In this document: in pieces, positions 46,129-55,450 of the stretch
Layout of the letters: every line of letters starts with the position of its first letter
Numbering within the stretch: position 1 is the first letter of the stretch
NCBI GenBank assembly: GCA_030066795.1
Contig: JASJAW010000002.1
Coordinates: 1-64,000 of the forward strand
Direction of reading: 5' to 3'
Source of the DNA: Dinoroseobacter sp.
GTDB taxonomy: Bacteria > Pseudomonadota > Alphaproteobacteria > Rhodobacterales > Rhodobacteraceae
Length of the DNA: 64,000 bases
Program-made: the position numbers and the translations under genes
The notes under the pieces: model-generated
What the model was told of the DNA's origin: nothing
The model's input: the letters and a program-made list of their open reading frames with translations, nothing else
The model's database searches: none

Positions 46129-47505
46129 ATGCTGAGAAATACTGTCGTGGGAGCGGCTTTCGGGTCACTTCTGGCCACTGTTGCTGTCGCACAAACTGTC
46201 GAGCTGGACGACGCGGAGCTCCGTAACCTCGTTGAACGGTCGTACCAGTACGTCGCGATGTACAATGTGAACAACAAGTTCGCGGAATCACGCGGCGGTT
46301 GGAACACAGTGCTCGCCAACACGGAATTGGCGGATCACACCTTCACCGACATCGCGCGGCCGAATAACGATAGCCTCTATATCACAGCGATGCTCGATCT
46401 GCGGGCCGAGCCCATGATCCTCCAGCTCCCGGCCTTCGACTCCAACTACGTGTCGATCATGATGACGGGCTACGATCACTACGTCATCGCGCCGATGAGC
46501 ACCCGTCTTGGTGACTTCGCCGAGCCCGAAACAGTGCTTTTGTACACCGAACGCACGCAGGGGTATTCCGGGGAGCCGGTCGAAGGCGTGGACCGGGTCA
46601 TGGAGATGACCGGCGACTTTGTCTCTGCGCTGATGCGGGTGATGCCGCATGCGAACGATCCCGAGCGGTTCGACCGCATCATTGGAGAGATGCAATCCGT
46701 CGAGTTGGTTGGTCTGTCCGAGTTTCTCGGCCAGACGCCACCGGAAGACAGTGGCGTTGACTTCCTGGCCGTGGGCGCGACCGATGCCGATATCTTCGGC
46801 ACAAATCTGTTCGAAGTGATTCAGTTCGCCTTCAACCACACCACCTTCGATCCAAGCGATCCGCTCGACGTGGCCGTGCTGAAAGCGTGGGAGCCTTTCG
46901 GGGTCGTTCCAGGCGGGTCGGTTTTGGACGCGGCGACTGCAGAGTATGATCGGGACCGCTTCCGGGCGATGTCCGAAACGGTCGCGGCCTTCAACTTGGG
47001 TCTGATGGAAGACCCTGACGCGGTTGGCTCGATTCTCGCGCGCTGGGGCAATCCCAAGGGCGGACACACACTGGAAAGCATCCTTGCGCAGTCTGTGATC
47101 GGGCCGATCCCTCTGCCACCAGCGGAGGCAGCCTATCCTCCGATCACCACGTCCGACGGTTCGACCTTGAACTCCGCAAATGACTACGTGATCCGCATGA
47201 GCGCCGATGAGCTGCCGCCGGCCAACGCGTTCTGGTCCATCACGCTTTATGATCTGGATCAGGGGTTCTTCATTCCGAACGAGCAGTTCAAGTACAGCGT
47301 CGGCGAGAATGCGGGCTACATGCTCGATGAGAATGGCGGGATCGAGATTCACATCGCCGCCGAGCAGCCCGAGGGCGTTCCAGCCGAGAACTGGTTGCCC
47401 ATCAACCGGGACGGGATCGACCTTTCTGCCAACCTCCGTATCTACGCGCCCGATCTTGAACGGATGGAAACCTGGACGCCGCCGCTCGCTGAACCGGTGA
47501 AGTGA
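46129..47505 (+). CDS. Secreted DUF1254/DUF1214 protein A
   Basis: 458 residues from ATG 46129, with GAGGAG upstream; a TTG at 46114 is rejected. Signal peptide to ~22. The DUF1254 domain shows 'RPNNDSLYITAMLDLRAEPMILQLP' and the C-terminal DUF1214 domain 'LPPANAFWSITLYDLDQGFF ... NWLPI', the standard two-domain arrangement. Functions of these domains are not established. It is about 25 residues longer at its core than, and clearly diverged from, the neighbouring paralogue, so this is not a recent duplication. Confidence 0.88.
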   Translation: MLRNTVVGAAFGSLLATVAVAQTVELDDAELRNLVERSYQYVAMYNVNNKFAESRGGWNTVLANTELADHTFTDIARPNNDSLYITAMLDLRAEPMILQLPAFDSNYVSIMMTGYDHYVIAPMSTRLGDFAEPETVLLYTERTQGYSGEPVEGVDRVMEMTGDFVSALMRVMPHANDPERFDRIIGEMQSVELVGLSEFLGQTPPEDSGVDFLAVGATDADIFGTNLFEVIQFAFNHTTFDPSDPLDVAVLKAWEPFGVVPGGSVLDAATAEYDRDRFRAMSETVAAFNLGLMEDPDAVGSILARWGNPKGGHTLESILAQSVIGPIPLPPAEAAYPPITTSDGSTLNSANDYVIRMSADELPPANAFWSITLYDLDQGFFIPNEQFKYSVGENAGYMLDENGGIEIHIAAEQPEGVPAENWLPINRDGIDLSANLRIYAPDLERMETWTPPLAEPVK

Positions 47506-47536
47506 GCCAAACAAAAAGGGAATTACCAAAGTGACC

Positions 47537-48925
47537 ATGAAACGTTCTTTCGTGACGGCAATCGTATCGATTTTCGCGACGCTGAGCCCGCCGGCCATGG
47601 CCCAAGTCGACCCTGAGCTCAGTCCTGCCGAGGCGCAGGAGATTGCCTACGAGGCCTATGTCTTCGGCGCGTCCTACGTTGATAATTACCGGGTCTACCT
47701 TCAGTCGATTTTCAATCCGGACTTTGCAGTTCCCATGACGCCGAACAGCTTTGTGCATCTCCGCGATCTGGTCGGGCCAGAGTTGAGTGACACACCCAAC
47801 AATGACGCGCTTTTCAGCTACACCATCCTTGATCTGCGCCGCGAGCCGGTGGTGATTTCCGTCCCTGAGGTCGAAGACGACCGGCTGTACATGCTGCAGA
47901 TGGGGGAGGTGAACACAAACACGCTTCCCTATATTAGCTCCATATCGACCGGCACCGCGGCCGGGGATTATGCCATCGTGGGGCCAGACTTCGTCGGGTT
48001 TCTGCCCGCGGATCGGTTGGATGGCATTATTTCAACCAGAGGGCAGTTGGTCGCCATCACCGGGCGGACAGCGGTAGATGGCGCGGCTGATCTGCCAGCG
48101 GTTCATGCGATTCAGGATGCCTACACAATCACACCGCTGAGTGCGTTTCTGGGAACCGAACCGCCTGCAGGCCCCGGACCCCTCGGTCCACTGCCGTGGG
48201 ACGAAGAGCGCGCTGCAGGGATAGGGATCATGGATTACATGGCCCAATTCTTCGCCTGGCAGCTTCCAACGCTTGAGGAAGTGCCAATGTTCGCACGCTT
48301 CGCTCGTATAGGACTGGTACCGGGCAAGCCTTTTTCGACTGAGGGGATATCCCCCGAGATTATCTCTGCCATAGAAGAGGGCCTAAGCGCTGCCCGAGCG
48401 GAGGTCGATGACGTAGCAAGCAACGCCCTGCATCCCGACGCCGGTGGCGGTTGGCAATTTGGCACAGAAAACATCGCGCAGGTTGGAACGAACTACGTGC
48501 TGCGGTCCGCGGTTTCGGCCGAGACCATTTATCCGAACGCGCCAGATCACGCGATGTACGGGGCCGGTCGGATCGATGCTGACGGGAACACTCTAACCGG
48601 AGCCAACAACTACACGCTCACTTTTGCAGACGGAGCCCTGCCGCCAGTAGACGGCTTCTGGTCTCTCACCATCTATGACTCGGCGACCACCGCAATGGTG
48701 CCCAACGCGCTGGAGCGTTATTCAATAGGCGACAGGACAGAGGGCCTGGTCTATGGGGAAAAAAGTGAGTTGACGATTTGCTTGCAGGTCTCTGAGCCGC
48801 AGAACCCAGTCTGCAACTGGCTGCCCGCACCAGAGGGGCAGTTCTATCTCATCCTCAGGCTCTACGCCCCGACCGAACAAGCCGCTTCGGGCGATTGGAC
48901 TCCGCCACCGATCACGAGGCAGTAA
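47537..48925 (+). CDS. Secreted DUF1254/DUF1214 protein B
   Basis: 462 residues from ATG 47537 (a GTG six bases earlier is possible). Signal peptide to ~23 (PPAMA|Q). DUF1254: 'AYEAYVFGASYVDNYRVY' and 'TPNNDALFSYTILDLRREPVVISVP'; DUF1214: 'LPPVDGFWSLTIYD ... CNWLPAPEGQFYLILRLYAP'. The first segment, typical of DUF1254, is more canonical here than in protein A. Two cysteines near the end ('TICLQ' and 'PVCNWLP') could form a disulfide. It begins 31 bases after its paralogue. Confidence 0.88.
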   Translation: MKRSFVTAIVSIFATLSPPAMAQVDPELSPAEAQEIAYEAYVFGASYVDNYRVYLQSIFNPDFAVPMTPNSFVHLRDLVGPELSDTPNNDALFSYTILDLRREPVVISVPEVEDDRLYMLQMGEVNTNTLPYISSISTGTAAGDYAIVGPDFVGFLPADRLDGIISTRGQLVAITGRTAVDGAADLPAVHAIQDAYTITPLSAFLGTEPPAGPGPLGPLPWDEERAAGIGIMDYMAQFFAWQLPTLEEVPMFARFARIGLVPGKPFSTEGISPEIISAIEEGLSAARAEVDDVASNALHPDAGGGWQFGTENIAQVGTNYVLRSAVSAETIYPNAPDHAMYGAGRIDADGNTLTGANNYTLTFADGALPPVDGFWSLTIYDSATTAMVPNALERYSIGDRTEGLVYGEKSELTICLQVSEPQNPVCNWLPAPEGQFYLILRLYAPTEQAASGDWTPPPITRQ

Positions 48926-48956
48926 CCCTGTACGACTAACTAAGGAGACGTCCCTG

Positions 48957-49997
48957 ATGATCAGAAGCCTAATCATCGCCGTGGCCTTTGAAGCGCTCTC
49001 TTTCGTCTTCAGCGCGGCCGCCATGGCTCAGGAGGAGGCGCCTTGGGAGCACGTACCGGAAACGATCGCGCCTGAATGGGCGGAGGTTTTTTCCAGCCTT
49101 GGTGCGTCTCGCTTTGGGCCATTCCCGGCACCGGATGACCTCGACGGTTGGCGCCAGCTCCAGGACGAAGTCAATGCGGTGCGTGAACCGGAGGCCGAAC
49201 AGATGGCCGAAGCCCATGGCGTTGCTTTGCGTGACATCACCATCGGGGGCGTGCCTGTGCTTGAAGTCACGCCGGACGAGCGGGTCCGCGAGGACAAAAT
49301 CGCGGTGTATACGCACGGCGGAGCCTACACGCTCAATTCCGCCCGAGCGGCTTTCACTGGGGCCATTCTCTTTGCGGCGGAAACCGGCCTGAAGGTAATG
49401 TCGATAGACTACACGCTAGCGCCGCACTCTCAGTGGCAAGACACCACCGACGAGGTTCTTGCTGTCTTCTCCGACTTAGCTGAGATGGGGTTTCCAGCAG
49501 AAGATATCGTTCTCTATGGGGATAGCGCCGGAGGCAGCCTTGCTGCCGGCAGTGTGTTGAAAATGCGTGATCAGGGCATGGACATGCCAGCCGCCCTGAT
49601 CCTGTGGTCGCCCTGGTCAGACATCGGTGAGGTCGGCGACAGCTATTTCACCATGCGGGACGCCGAGCCCTTTTACACCTACGCCGACGTGCTTGGCCCC
49701 TCGGCCCTGGCCTGTGCCGATGAAGAGGATCACAAGCACCCCTATGTCTCACCTGTCTACGGCGACTACACTCAAGGGTTCCCGCCAACCCTCATTCAAG
49801 GCGGCACGAAGGAGCTCTTTCTGAGCAATCTCGTGCGTCACTATCAGGCGCTGGATCAAGCGGGCCAAACTGTAAAGCTCGACCTTTACGAGGGCATGCC
49901 GCATGTTTTTCAGTCGGTGATGCCCAACTCCCGGGAATCTCGCATCGCGCTGGCGAAATCCGCGGCGTGGGTAAAGGAACACCTGCTTCAGGACTAA
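48957..49997 (+). CDS. Secreted HSL-type alpha/beta-hydrolase (esterase)
   Basis: 346 residues with a signal peptide (to ~24, 'AAAMA|Q'). The hormone-sensitive lipase family is identified by the oxyanion motif YTHGGAYTL, the nucleophile elbow YGDSAGGS (Ser) and the C-terminal His in 'EGMPHVFQ', with Asp in between. Most HSL esterases are cytoplasmic, so export is notable and matches the exported neighbours. Substrates are short acyl esters or more specific compounds. Last gene of the four-gene operon, 31 bases after DUF1254 protein B. Confidence 0.9.
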   Translation: MIRSLIIAVAFEALSFVFSAAAMAQEEAPWEHVPETIAPEWAEVFSSLGASRFGPFPAPDDLDGWRQLQDEVNAVREPEAEQMAEAHGVALRDITIGGVPVLEVTPDERVREDKIAVYTHGGAYTLNSARAAFTGAILFAAETGLKVMSIDYTLAPHSQWQDTTDEVLAVFSDLAEMGFPAEDIVLYGDSAGGSLAAGSVLKMRDQGMDMPAALILWSPWSDIGEVGDSYFTMRDAEPFYTYADVLGPSALACADEEDHKHPYVSPVYGDYTQGFPPTLIQGGTKELFLSNLVRHYQALDQAGQTVKLDLYEGMPHVFQSVMPNSRESRIALAKSAAWVKEHLLQD

Positions 49998-50052
49998 ATC
50001 GGCGCGGTTTGCTTAAAGAGGACACTCCGCAAAAAAGACCATGTGTCCACGT

Positions 50053-50081
50053 GGCGGTCTCTGTCGCGCATTGAGACCGCC
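50053..50081. terminator. Hairpin between convergent esterase and phosphodiesterase genes
   Basis: GGCGGTCTC (50053-50061) and GAGACCGCC (50073-50081) form a perfect 9-bp stem with an 11-base loop, in the 121-bp gap between the two gene ends. T-runs are short, so efficiency is uncertain. Confidence 0.6.
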
Positions 50082-50118
50082 TAGACTATTGAGATGACTG
50101 CTCTCAGTGAATGGCAGG

Positions 50119-50922
50119 TCAGGAAGTGGTGCTGTCTTCAAGCAGCGCCCGAACCCGCTGGGGCGTTACGACATGTCGCCCAGCGCAATCAATGTGATGG
50201 ACATAATAGAAATCCTGAAGGGGCATAGGCCGGATCGGCACATCCCCGAACGGCAATGCGGCATCATACGGAGCGGCCATGCTTCCAGCCACGAAACAGG
50301 CGATGTTGCCTTGCTGTGCGAAATATGGCCTGTGCACGTGCCCCGAGATGACAATCACCTGCTCTTCCGCATTGGCGGCAATATCGAGAAACCGTTGACG
50401 CTCTCCGAGTTGGCAGAAGCTGTCGAACTGCGCCAATCCAAGGACCAACGGTGGATGATGCATCACAACTGCAAGTCGGCTCGAAGTCTTTCGTGCCACT
50501 TCCTGTTCCAGCAGTTCTAACCCAGAGTGGCTGATCGCGCCTTCGATCGCACCTTGGATGCATGTGTCGAGACCGAGAAAGCGGACGCCCCCAATCTCGA
50601 CAACGCGGTTCGTGATATCCCAATTGGAGAAAACCTCAGAGGACGCGCCATACGCTCTCATCTCACCCGGCCCGTCGTGATTACCCGGGACGACCGCTAA
50701 CGGAAGACCGATCCTCGCAAACATATCCTCGAAGGCCATAAACGCGGCCGGTTCTGCGCGGTCAGTCAGGTCGCCGGACACAACGACGAAATCGAGCGAC
50801 TCCGCGATTCCGGCGAGGTCTTTCGCTATAGCTTCCGCGACGAATTGCGCTCGTGGGCGGGCTACCTTCGCAGCACTCTCTGCCGCAACAAGGTGCAGAT
50901 CGGACACGTGCGCAAATCTCAT
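50119..50922 (-). CDS. Calcineurin-like metallophosphoesterase (CpdA-like)
   Basis: 267 residues from ATG 50922, six bases after AAGGA; the ATG at 50928 abuts that site. All metal motifs of class III phosphodiesterases are present: 'VSDLHL' (D-x-H), 'VVSGDLTD' (G-D), 'VPGNHDG' (G-N-H-D), 'VMHHPP' and 'ISGHVHRP' (G-H-x-H). Such proteins hydrolyse cyclic nucleotides, glycerophosphodiesters or other phosphoesters. No signal peptide, so cytoplasmic. Transcribed alone. Confidence 0.9.
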   Translation of the reverse strand: MRFAHVSDLHLVAAESAAKVARPRAQFVAEAIAKDLAGIAESLDFVVVSGDLTDRAEPAAFMAFEDMFARIGLPLAVVPGNHDGPGEMRAYGASSEVFSNWDITNRVVEIGGVRFLGLDTCIQGAIEGAISHSGLELLEQEVARKTSSRLAVVMHHPPLVLGLAQFDSFCQLGERQRFLDIAANAEEQVIVISGHVHRPYFAQQGNIACFVAGSMAAPYDAALPFGDVPIRPMPLQDFYYVHHIDCAGRHVVTPQRVRALLEDSTTS

Positions 50923-51483
50923 GATCATTCCTTGCCAAAGTCCAGCACACCCCCGCTGGTTTAGGCATCCAAGCCCTGAACCAACTAACGATAGACCACT
51001 ATAGAGCCGCAGTATCGACTCTGTTGCTATTCGTTACCCGCAGTCTCTGTTCAAACCACGGCACCCCGCATCTTTATCACGGGAAACCAAACATCATGTT
51101 GCACGAGTTGTCCGAGCGGGCAAAGACCGCAGAGCCGGGTCCCGGCCCTGCGCTCAATTGCGCTATAAAGCGATCGACCTACCAGAAGGACCACATTGCC
51201 AGTCGGACCCAACGCGATCGGCAGGCTGCGTTGGGGCAAGAAAAGAACTCTGCAGGCACAGGAGCCAGCGCGCTTTTTTTCCGTAGGATCCAAACCTCAC
51301 GTCCTGACGATAGTCAGAACAAATTGCCGTGCTTGCCGCTTGAAATTCTGCTCAATTCTTCATCAGAGCACGGCAAAAACCCGCTGAAATCCGACGAGCA
51401 GCGCACGGTGACGCAATCTCGCCACTTTTCCTGAACATCTAGGGAGTAAAGGGACCGGCCGACTTTTTCCGGGGGTACAGCCA
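50923..51483. other. Intergenic region (561 bp) left of the exopolysaccharide locus
   Basis: The promoters of the phosphodiesterase (minus) and of the sulfotransferase gene (plus) must lie here. A 136-codon plus-strand frame (51024-51434) has an unstructured, Ser/Arg/Gln-rich composition, no ribosome binding site and no recognisable domain, so I do not call it. No hairpin or repeat stands out. Confidence 0.5.
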
Positions 51484-52323
51484 ATGAGCCTATTCGATGT
51501 AGCGCAGAGCCGGACGACGCGCAGGTCCCGGGTTTATTCCGGTAGGATCAAGCGGTCGATACTTGGCGCGGGCCTCCGGCACCCGGCGATTTTCTTGCAC
51601 CTGCCCAAATGTGGCGGCACGTCCCTCTCGGAAGCGCTTTACGCAACTGTGCCGATCCATAAACGCGTCGGCGTAATCGACGCTCTCTCAACCCGGCGCG
51701 CGGCCTCGGTTCTGGCATTTGGAGAAGACGACGCCTGGCGGTGCCATGACGATCTGGAGCATGGACATCATACCTTTGATTTGCGCGAGCGAATTCTCCT
51801 GACACATGGGTGCTGGAACACGGATCTTGTGCACGGTCATGTGCTATTGACCGACCTCCTGCGCACGCATCTGTTGGGCCGCTACAAGCTTCTGACGGTC
51901 ATGCGCGAGCCGGTTGCGCGCGCAATCTCGAACTATCGCATGGCCGTTGCGGCGGGCATTGCCGACGCGAACCCGGACGTCTGGCTGCAAAGCCCGATCG
52001 CGCGCGCGCATTGCACGACCTATCTGCGCTACCTGTCGGGTCAGCATAGCGTGTCAGCAAACGCAGAAACCGAAGCCTTGATGCGTGCAACAAACGCGTT
52101 GGCCGACTTTACGCTGATCGGCTTTCTTGAGGAAATAGAGGATTTTGCACGTTCTTTTGAACGCCTTTTCCACGCTGACCTGAGTTTGCACAAATACAAT
52201 CAGGCCAAAGGACCTGAGATAGCGTTTACTCAATCACAACTGGACCAAATTCATGAGATGTGCGCAGCGGATGCTGCGCTCTACGCCAGCGCCCGAGAGC
52301 TGCAAGGCAAAAGAAATGAATGA
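51484..52323 (+). CDS. Sulfotransferase-family protein 1
   Basis: 279 residues. The 5'-phosphosulfate loop of PAPS binding is HLPKCGGTSL (~39-48) and the 3'-phosphate motif 'LLTVMREPVARAISNYR' (~137-153), as in membrane-free carbohydrate sulfotransferases. It would transfer sulfate from PAPS to a sugar hydroxyl or similar acceptor. It starts the left arm of the exopolysaccharide locus and overlaps the next glycosyltransferase by eight bases, suggesting coupled action on the same polymer. Confidence 0.87.
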   Translation: MSLFDVAQSRTTRRSRVYSGRIKRSILGAGLRHPAIFLHLPKCGGTSLSEALYATVPIHKRVGVIDALSTRRAASVLAFGEDDAWRCHDDLEHGHHTFDLRERILLTHGCWNTDLVHGHVLLTDLLRTHLLGRYKLLTVMREPVARAISNYRMAVAAGIADANPDVWLQSPIARAHCTTYLRYLSGQHSVSANAETEALMRATNALADFTLIGFLEEIEDFARSFERLFHADLSLHKYNQAKGPEIAFTQSQLDQIHEMCAADAALYASARELQGKRNE

Positions 52324-53506
52324 TGAAGGCCATCCTCTGCAGGTGGCTTATTTCGCCCATGACTGGGGGGATGCGGCTGTAAAGCGACGTGTTGCGGGTT
52401 TTGCCCGTGACGGAATAAACGTAGCGGGATTTGCCAGCTACCGGACAGCCCCCTCCAGGCCGGACTGGGTGCGGGCCAATCTGGGGCGAACCTTTGACAA
52501 TGGCTATATGCATCGGGTGCGTGCCGCTCTACGCGGAGCAAAAACTGCACAAATCCCCGCCTTGGCGGATGCCGACCTGATACTCGCACGCAACCTAGAC
52601 ATGTTGGTGACTGCACTGCTTGCGCGGCGACGCGCGTGTCTGGCGACACCTGTGGTCTATGAATGCCTAGATATTCACCGACTCGTCGCGCGTCAAGATA
52701 GCACTGGTGCGTTGTTCCGCTCTATCGAGCGGCAAGCATTGCGGCACTGCGTCGGGCATTGGGTTTCGTCTCCGGCGTTTTTGACTGAGCACTTTCAACG
52801 ATACTACCCCGAAGCTCAGGGCGCACAGCTTCTCGAAAATCGTTTGCAAGCGCAGATCGGACCGAGACCCAGTGGATTGAAACCCATTGGTGAAAAGCTA
52901 CGGATCGGGTGGTTCGGCAATCTGCGCTGCGCGCGATCCTTGCACCTTTTACGCGGCCTTTCCAAAGAGTTCAGCGATCAAGTTGAGGTGATTCTACGGG
53001 GCTATCCCGCGGAAGCTGAGATTCCTGATTTTCATCACGTCATCAATGCGAGCCCTAACCTGACCTATGGAGGTCGCTATCACTGGCCTGACGAGCTTGC
53101 CTCAATCTATGACCAGGTTGACGTTGTGTGGGCCGGCGACTTTATGGACGCGGGCCTGAACTCGCAATGGCTTCTGCCCAACCGGCTCTATGAAGGCGGA
53201 TGGCATGGGTGTCCTCCAATTGCGCCCGCCAGTTCGCAAACGGGCCGATGGATCGTCGAGCATGAAAGCGGCTTCGTGCTGGATGAGCCTCTGGAAGAAA
53301 CCTTACCAGCATTTGTCGATCGGCTGCTAAAGCGCCCGAAGTTGATCGAGGCAGCACGAGCGCGGTTGCTGGAGCTACCAGAAACAGTATTTGTTGAACC
53401 AACAGGGACGTTGAACATGTTGGTCAAAGAGGCAATCAACGCGAAATCGTCGCGGCTGTCTGCAAACCTCTCGCAAACCAAGGCTAGTATTGCGTCTTCG
53501 GTGTAA
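52316..53506 (+). CDS. Glycosyltransferase (GT4-like, GT-B fold)
   Basis: 396 residues from ATG 52316, which overlaps the sulfotransferase stop. The N-terminal half has 'VVYECLDIHRLVAR' and the C-terminal domain 'LRIGWFGNLRCARSL' followed by 'NRLYEGGWHGCPPIAPASSQTGRWI', resembling the donor-binding region of GT-B enzymes (E-x-G/A-x-x-G-x-P). The canonical E-x7-E is replaced by a single Glu, so assignment to GT4 is tentative. Its 3' end overlaps the convergent GT2 gene by 23 bases. Confidence 0.75.
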   Translation: MNDEGHPLQVAYFAHDWGDAAVKRRVAGFARDGINVAGFASYRTAPSRPDWVRANLGRTFDNGYMHRVRAALRGAKTAQIPALADADLILARNLDMLVTALLARRRACLATPVVYECLDIHRLVARQDSTGALFRSIERQALRHCVGHWVSSPAFLTEHFQRYYPEAQGAQLLENRLQAQIGPRPSGLKPIGEKLRIGWFGNLRCARSLHLLRGLSKEFSDQVEVILRGYPAEAEIPDFHHVINASPNLTYGGRYHWPDELASIYDQVDVVWAGDFMDAGLNSQWLLPNRLYEGGWHGCPPIAPASSQTGRWIVEHESGFVLDEPLEETLPAFVDRLLKRPKLIEAARARLLELPETVFVEPTGTLNMLVKEAINAKSSRLSANLSQTKASIASSV

Positions 53507-54389
53507 GTTTCACCAGACCCGCCATGACGCCGAGATGCATGACGCCCCGGCGGAGCCACCAAAGCCTTCGAGTTGCAACCCCGGCAGATGCCAACGCTCG
53601 GACCAGACAGTATCCCGCCTTTAGCAGCGCGGCCAAAACAAGCTGCGGCAGTGCCCAAAGCCGGGCATCTTGTCGGCTCAACTCCCCAAACACGTGACCA
53701 GAATTAAAACTGCGCCGCATGAGCCAATCAGAACTCAACCGTGTCGGGGTGACGTCTTCGTAGACCTCAGCGGTGCTGCAAATACCCATACGCGCGCCAG
53801 TGCGCCACAATCGATGGAAATAGTCGGTGTCCTCACCGCCTGTCCGTCCTTTTTTGACATTAAATCGCAACACGCGGGTTGCAGCCCGGCGCATATCGAC
53901 CATCGCGTTGCATGTGTGCCCTGTGCGCACCTCGCCATGCCGCAGTACCGGGCGGTTGGAATGAAAATCGCCCTCGGCAATGTGCCTGGGGGCGTCCGCA
54001 GGATAGACAGCGATCGCAGGTCCAAAGACCGCATCATAGCCTTCTTGCCGCAGCGTTTCGGAGAGGTTTAGCAACCAGCCGGGATCGACCACTTCATCAT
54101 CATCGATCCAAGCGACGAACTCCGCGTCAGACGCGTCGAGGCAGGCATTCCGGGCGATGGAGATGTTGCGTGCCGGCGCGTGGAGATAGATGATTTCAAA
54201 CGGCAAATTGACGCCATCTATGATTGAGCGAGCGCTTGGCTCAGCGTCGTTATCAGCGACTAAAATTCGCACTGTCATGCATTGCGGAAGGTCGATTTCA
54301 CGCAAGGATTCCAATGTCTTTTTCAAGTGTGGCCGTCTGTACGTGCAAATGCAAATATCGACAGCCAATGTCTCCGCCACCATCTTCAC
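53484..54389 (-). CDS. Family 2 glycosyltransferase (ExoM-like)
   Basis: 301 residues. N-terminal GT-A fold: 'DICICTYRRPHLKKTLESL' opens it, 'VADNDAEPSA' binds the nucleotide, and 'FVAWIDDDEVVDPGWL' gives the DxD metal motif. 'GGEDTDYFHRLWRTGARM' supplies the catalytic ED. A hydrophobic segment near ~255-275 may touch the membrane. The layout recalls ExoM-type transferases that add one sugar to a lipid-linked repeat unit. Overlaps the ExoA-like gene by four bases. Confidence 0.85.
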   Translation of the reverse strand: MKMVAETLAVDICICTYRRPHLKKTLESLREIDLPQCMTVRILVADNDAEPSARSIIDGVNLPFEIIYLHAPARNISIARNACLDASDAEFVAWIDDDEVVDPGWLLNLSETLRQEGYDAVFGPAIAVYPADAPRHIAEGDFHSNRPVLRHGEVRTGHTCNAMVDMRRAATRVLRFNVKKGRTGGEDTDYFHRLWRTGARMGICSTAEVYEDVTPTRLSSDWLMRRSFNSGHVFGELSRQDARLWALPQLVLAALLKAGYCLVRALASAGVATRRLWWLRRGVMHLGVMAGLVKLTPKTQY

Positions 54390-55450
54390 CCCGTTTGAGC
54401 ATGCGCAGTGCGCAGTTCAGAAACCGAAAGACTACGTCTCAAAAACCCAAGCCCCCACGCTGTGTGCATTGCTCCGAGCGCGGGGCCCGCCCATAGTCCT
54501 TCCATACTCCGCAGAAGCAGCACTGCGACCAAAGATGTGCTCAAAAGCACTCCGCCGTAAAGCACGGGCCAGATCAGCCCAAACGGCGTGAAAAACATCG
54601 CGGGCAGAGAGGCCAGTAACAGAAGTGTATTGAGAACCGGCACCAACTGACGCAAGCGTGGTCGCGTATGGTGTTTGCGCAGAGTACTGGCGCGGCCATG
54701 GCCGTAGTTCGAGTATTGCCGCCAGAGCGCCGACAATGTGGGGCGCATGATATAGGAAATGCGCGTTTGGTCTGTTAGCCAGATCTTTCCACCGCTCTTT
54801 ACCAAACGCATGTCGAACTCTGCGTCTTCGTTGTGGCTAAACGCCGGATCATATCCACCAACGCGTTGGAACCACGCAATGTCGAACGCCGCGTGATGGC
54901 CGTGATCTACAAATTGCGCTTTTTGCCCACCCCGATGCGCTGACCCTCCTGAGCCTAACGGGGTATCAACGATCCAAGCAGCAGCTTTCTGAAACCCGCC
55001 CTGCCCGGTTGCATCCATGGATGTGACTACCGATGCAACCTTCACGCGGGCATATTCTCGTGCCAAAGCCATAACGTAACCGTCCGGATAAACGGCATGT
55101 ACGTCACAGCGCACCAAGAGTTTATGGTGCGGCTCGGACAGTTCTTCGACAGCAGCATTCACCCCGGCCGATTGCAGCCGTCCCGGATTGTCCAGCAGGT
55201 GAAGGTTTGGGTACCTATGCCTAAGGCGTTCAACGATGCGTTGCGTACCATCGTCGCTCCCCCCATCAGCCACCACGATCCTGCATTGCGACATCCAGCG
55301 CTCTGGGCGCATAAGCGAGCGCAGGCAGGCCTCAATGTGACTGGCTTCATTTAATGCTGGCAGCACCACAAGGATGTCAGCTGGATCAACTGCACCTGGC
55401 GCAAATTCGGGATCCGCGGCCCACGTGTTATTTAGGGTCTCCGCTGTCAT
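54386..55450 (-). CDS. Membrane family 2 glycosyltransferase (ExoA-like)
   Basis: 354 residues from ATG 55450 (an in-frame start at 55507 lies within the next gene). GT-A domain with 'LVVLPALNEASHIEACLRSLM', 'VVADGGSDDGTQRIV' and DxD-like 'VRCDVHAVYP', then 'HNEDAEFDMRLVKSGGKIW', followed by two to three membrane helices (~265-320). This matches succinoglycan ExoA, which adds an early glucose. The start overlaps the small membrane protein gene upstream by 23 bases. Confidence 0.87.
   Translation of the reverse strand: MTAETLNNTWAADPEFAPGAVDPADILVVLPALNEASHIEACLRSLMRPERWMSQCRIVVADGGSDDGTQRIVERLRHRYPNLHLLDNPGRLQSAGVNAAVEELSEPHHKLLVRCDVHAVYPDGYVMALAREYARVKVASVVTSMDATGQGGFQKAAAWIVDTPLGSGGSAHRGGQKAQFVDHGHHAAFDIAWFQRVGGYDPAFSHNEDAEFDMRLVKSGGKIWLTDQTRISYIMRPTLSALWRQYSNYGHGRASTLRKHHTRPRLRQLVPVLNTLLLLASLPAMFFTPFGLIWPVLYGGVLLSTSLVAVLLLRSMEGLWAGPALGAMHTAWGLGFLRRSLSVSELRTAHAQTG

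Noticed and set aside
51024..51434. 136-codon plus-strand frame in the gap before the exopolysaccharide locus
   Set aside because: Low-complexity polar composition, no ribosome binding site and no similarity I can recognise; probably chance.
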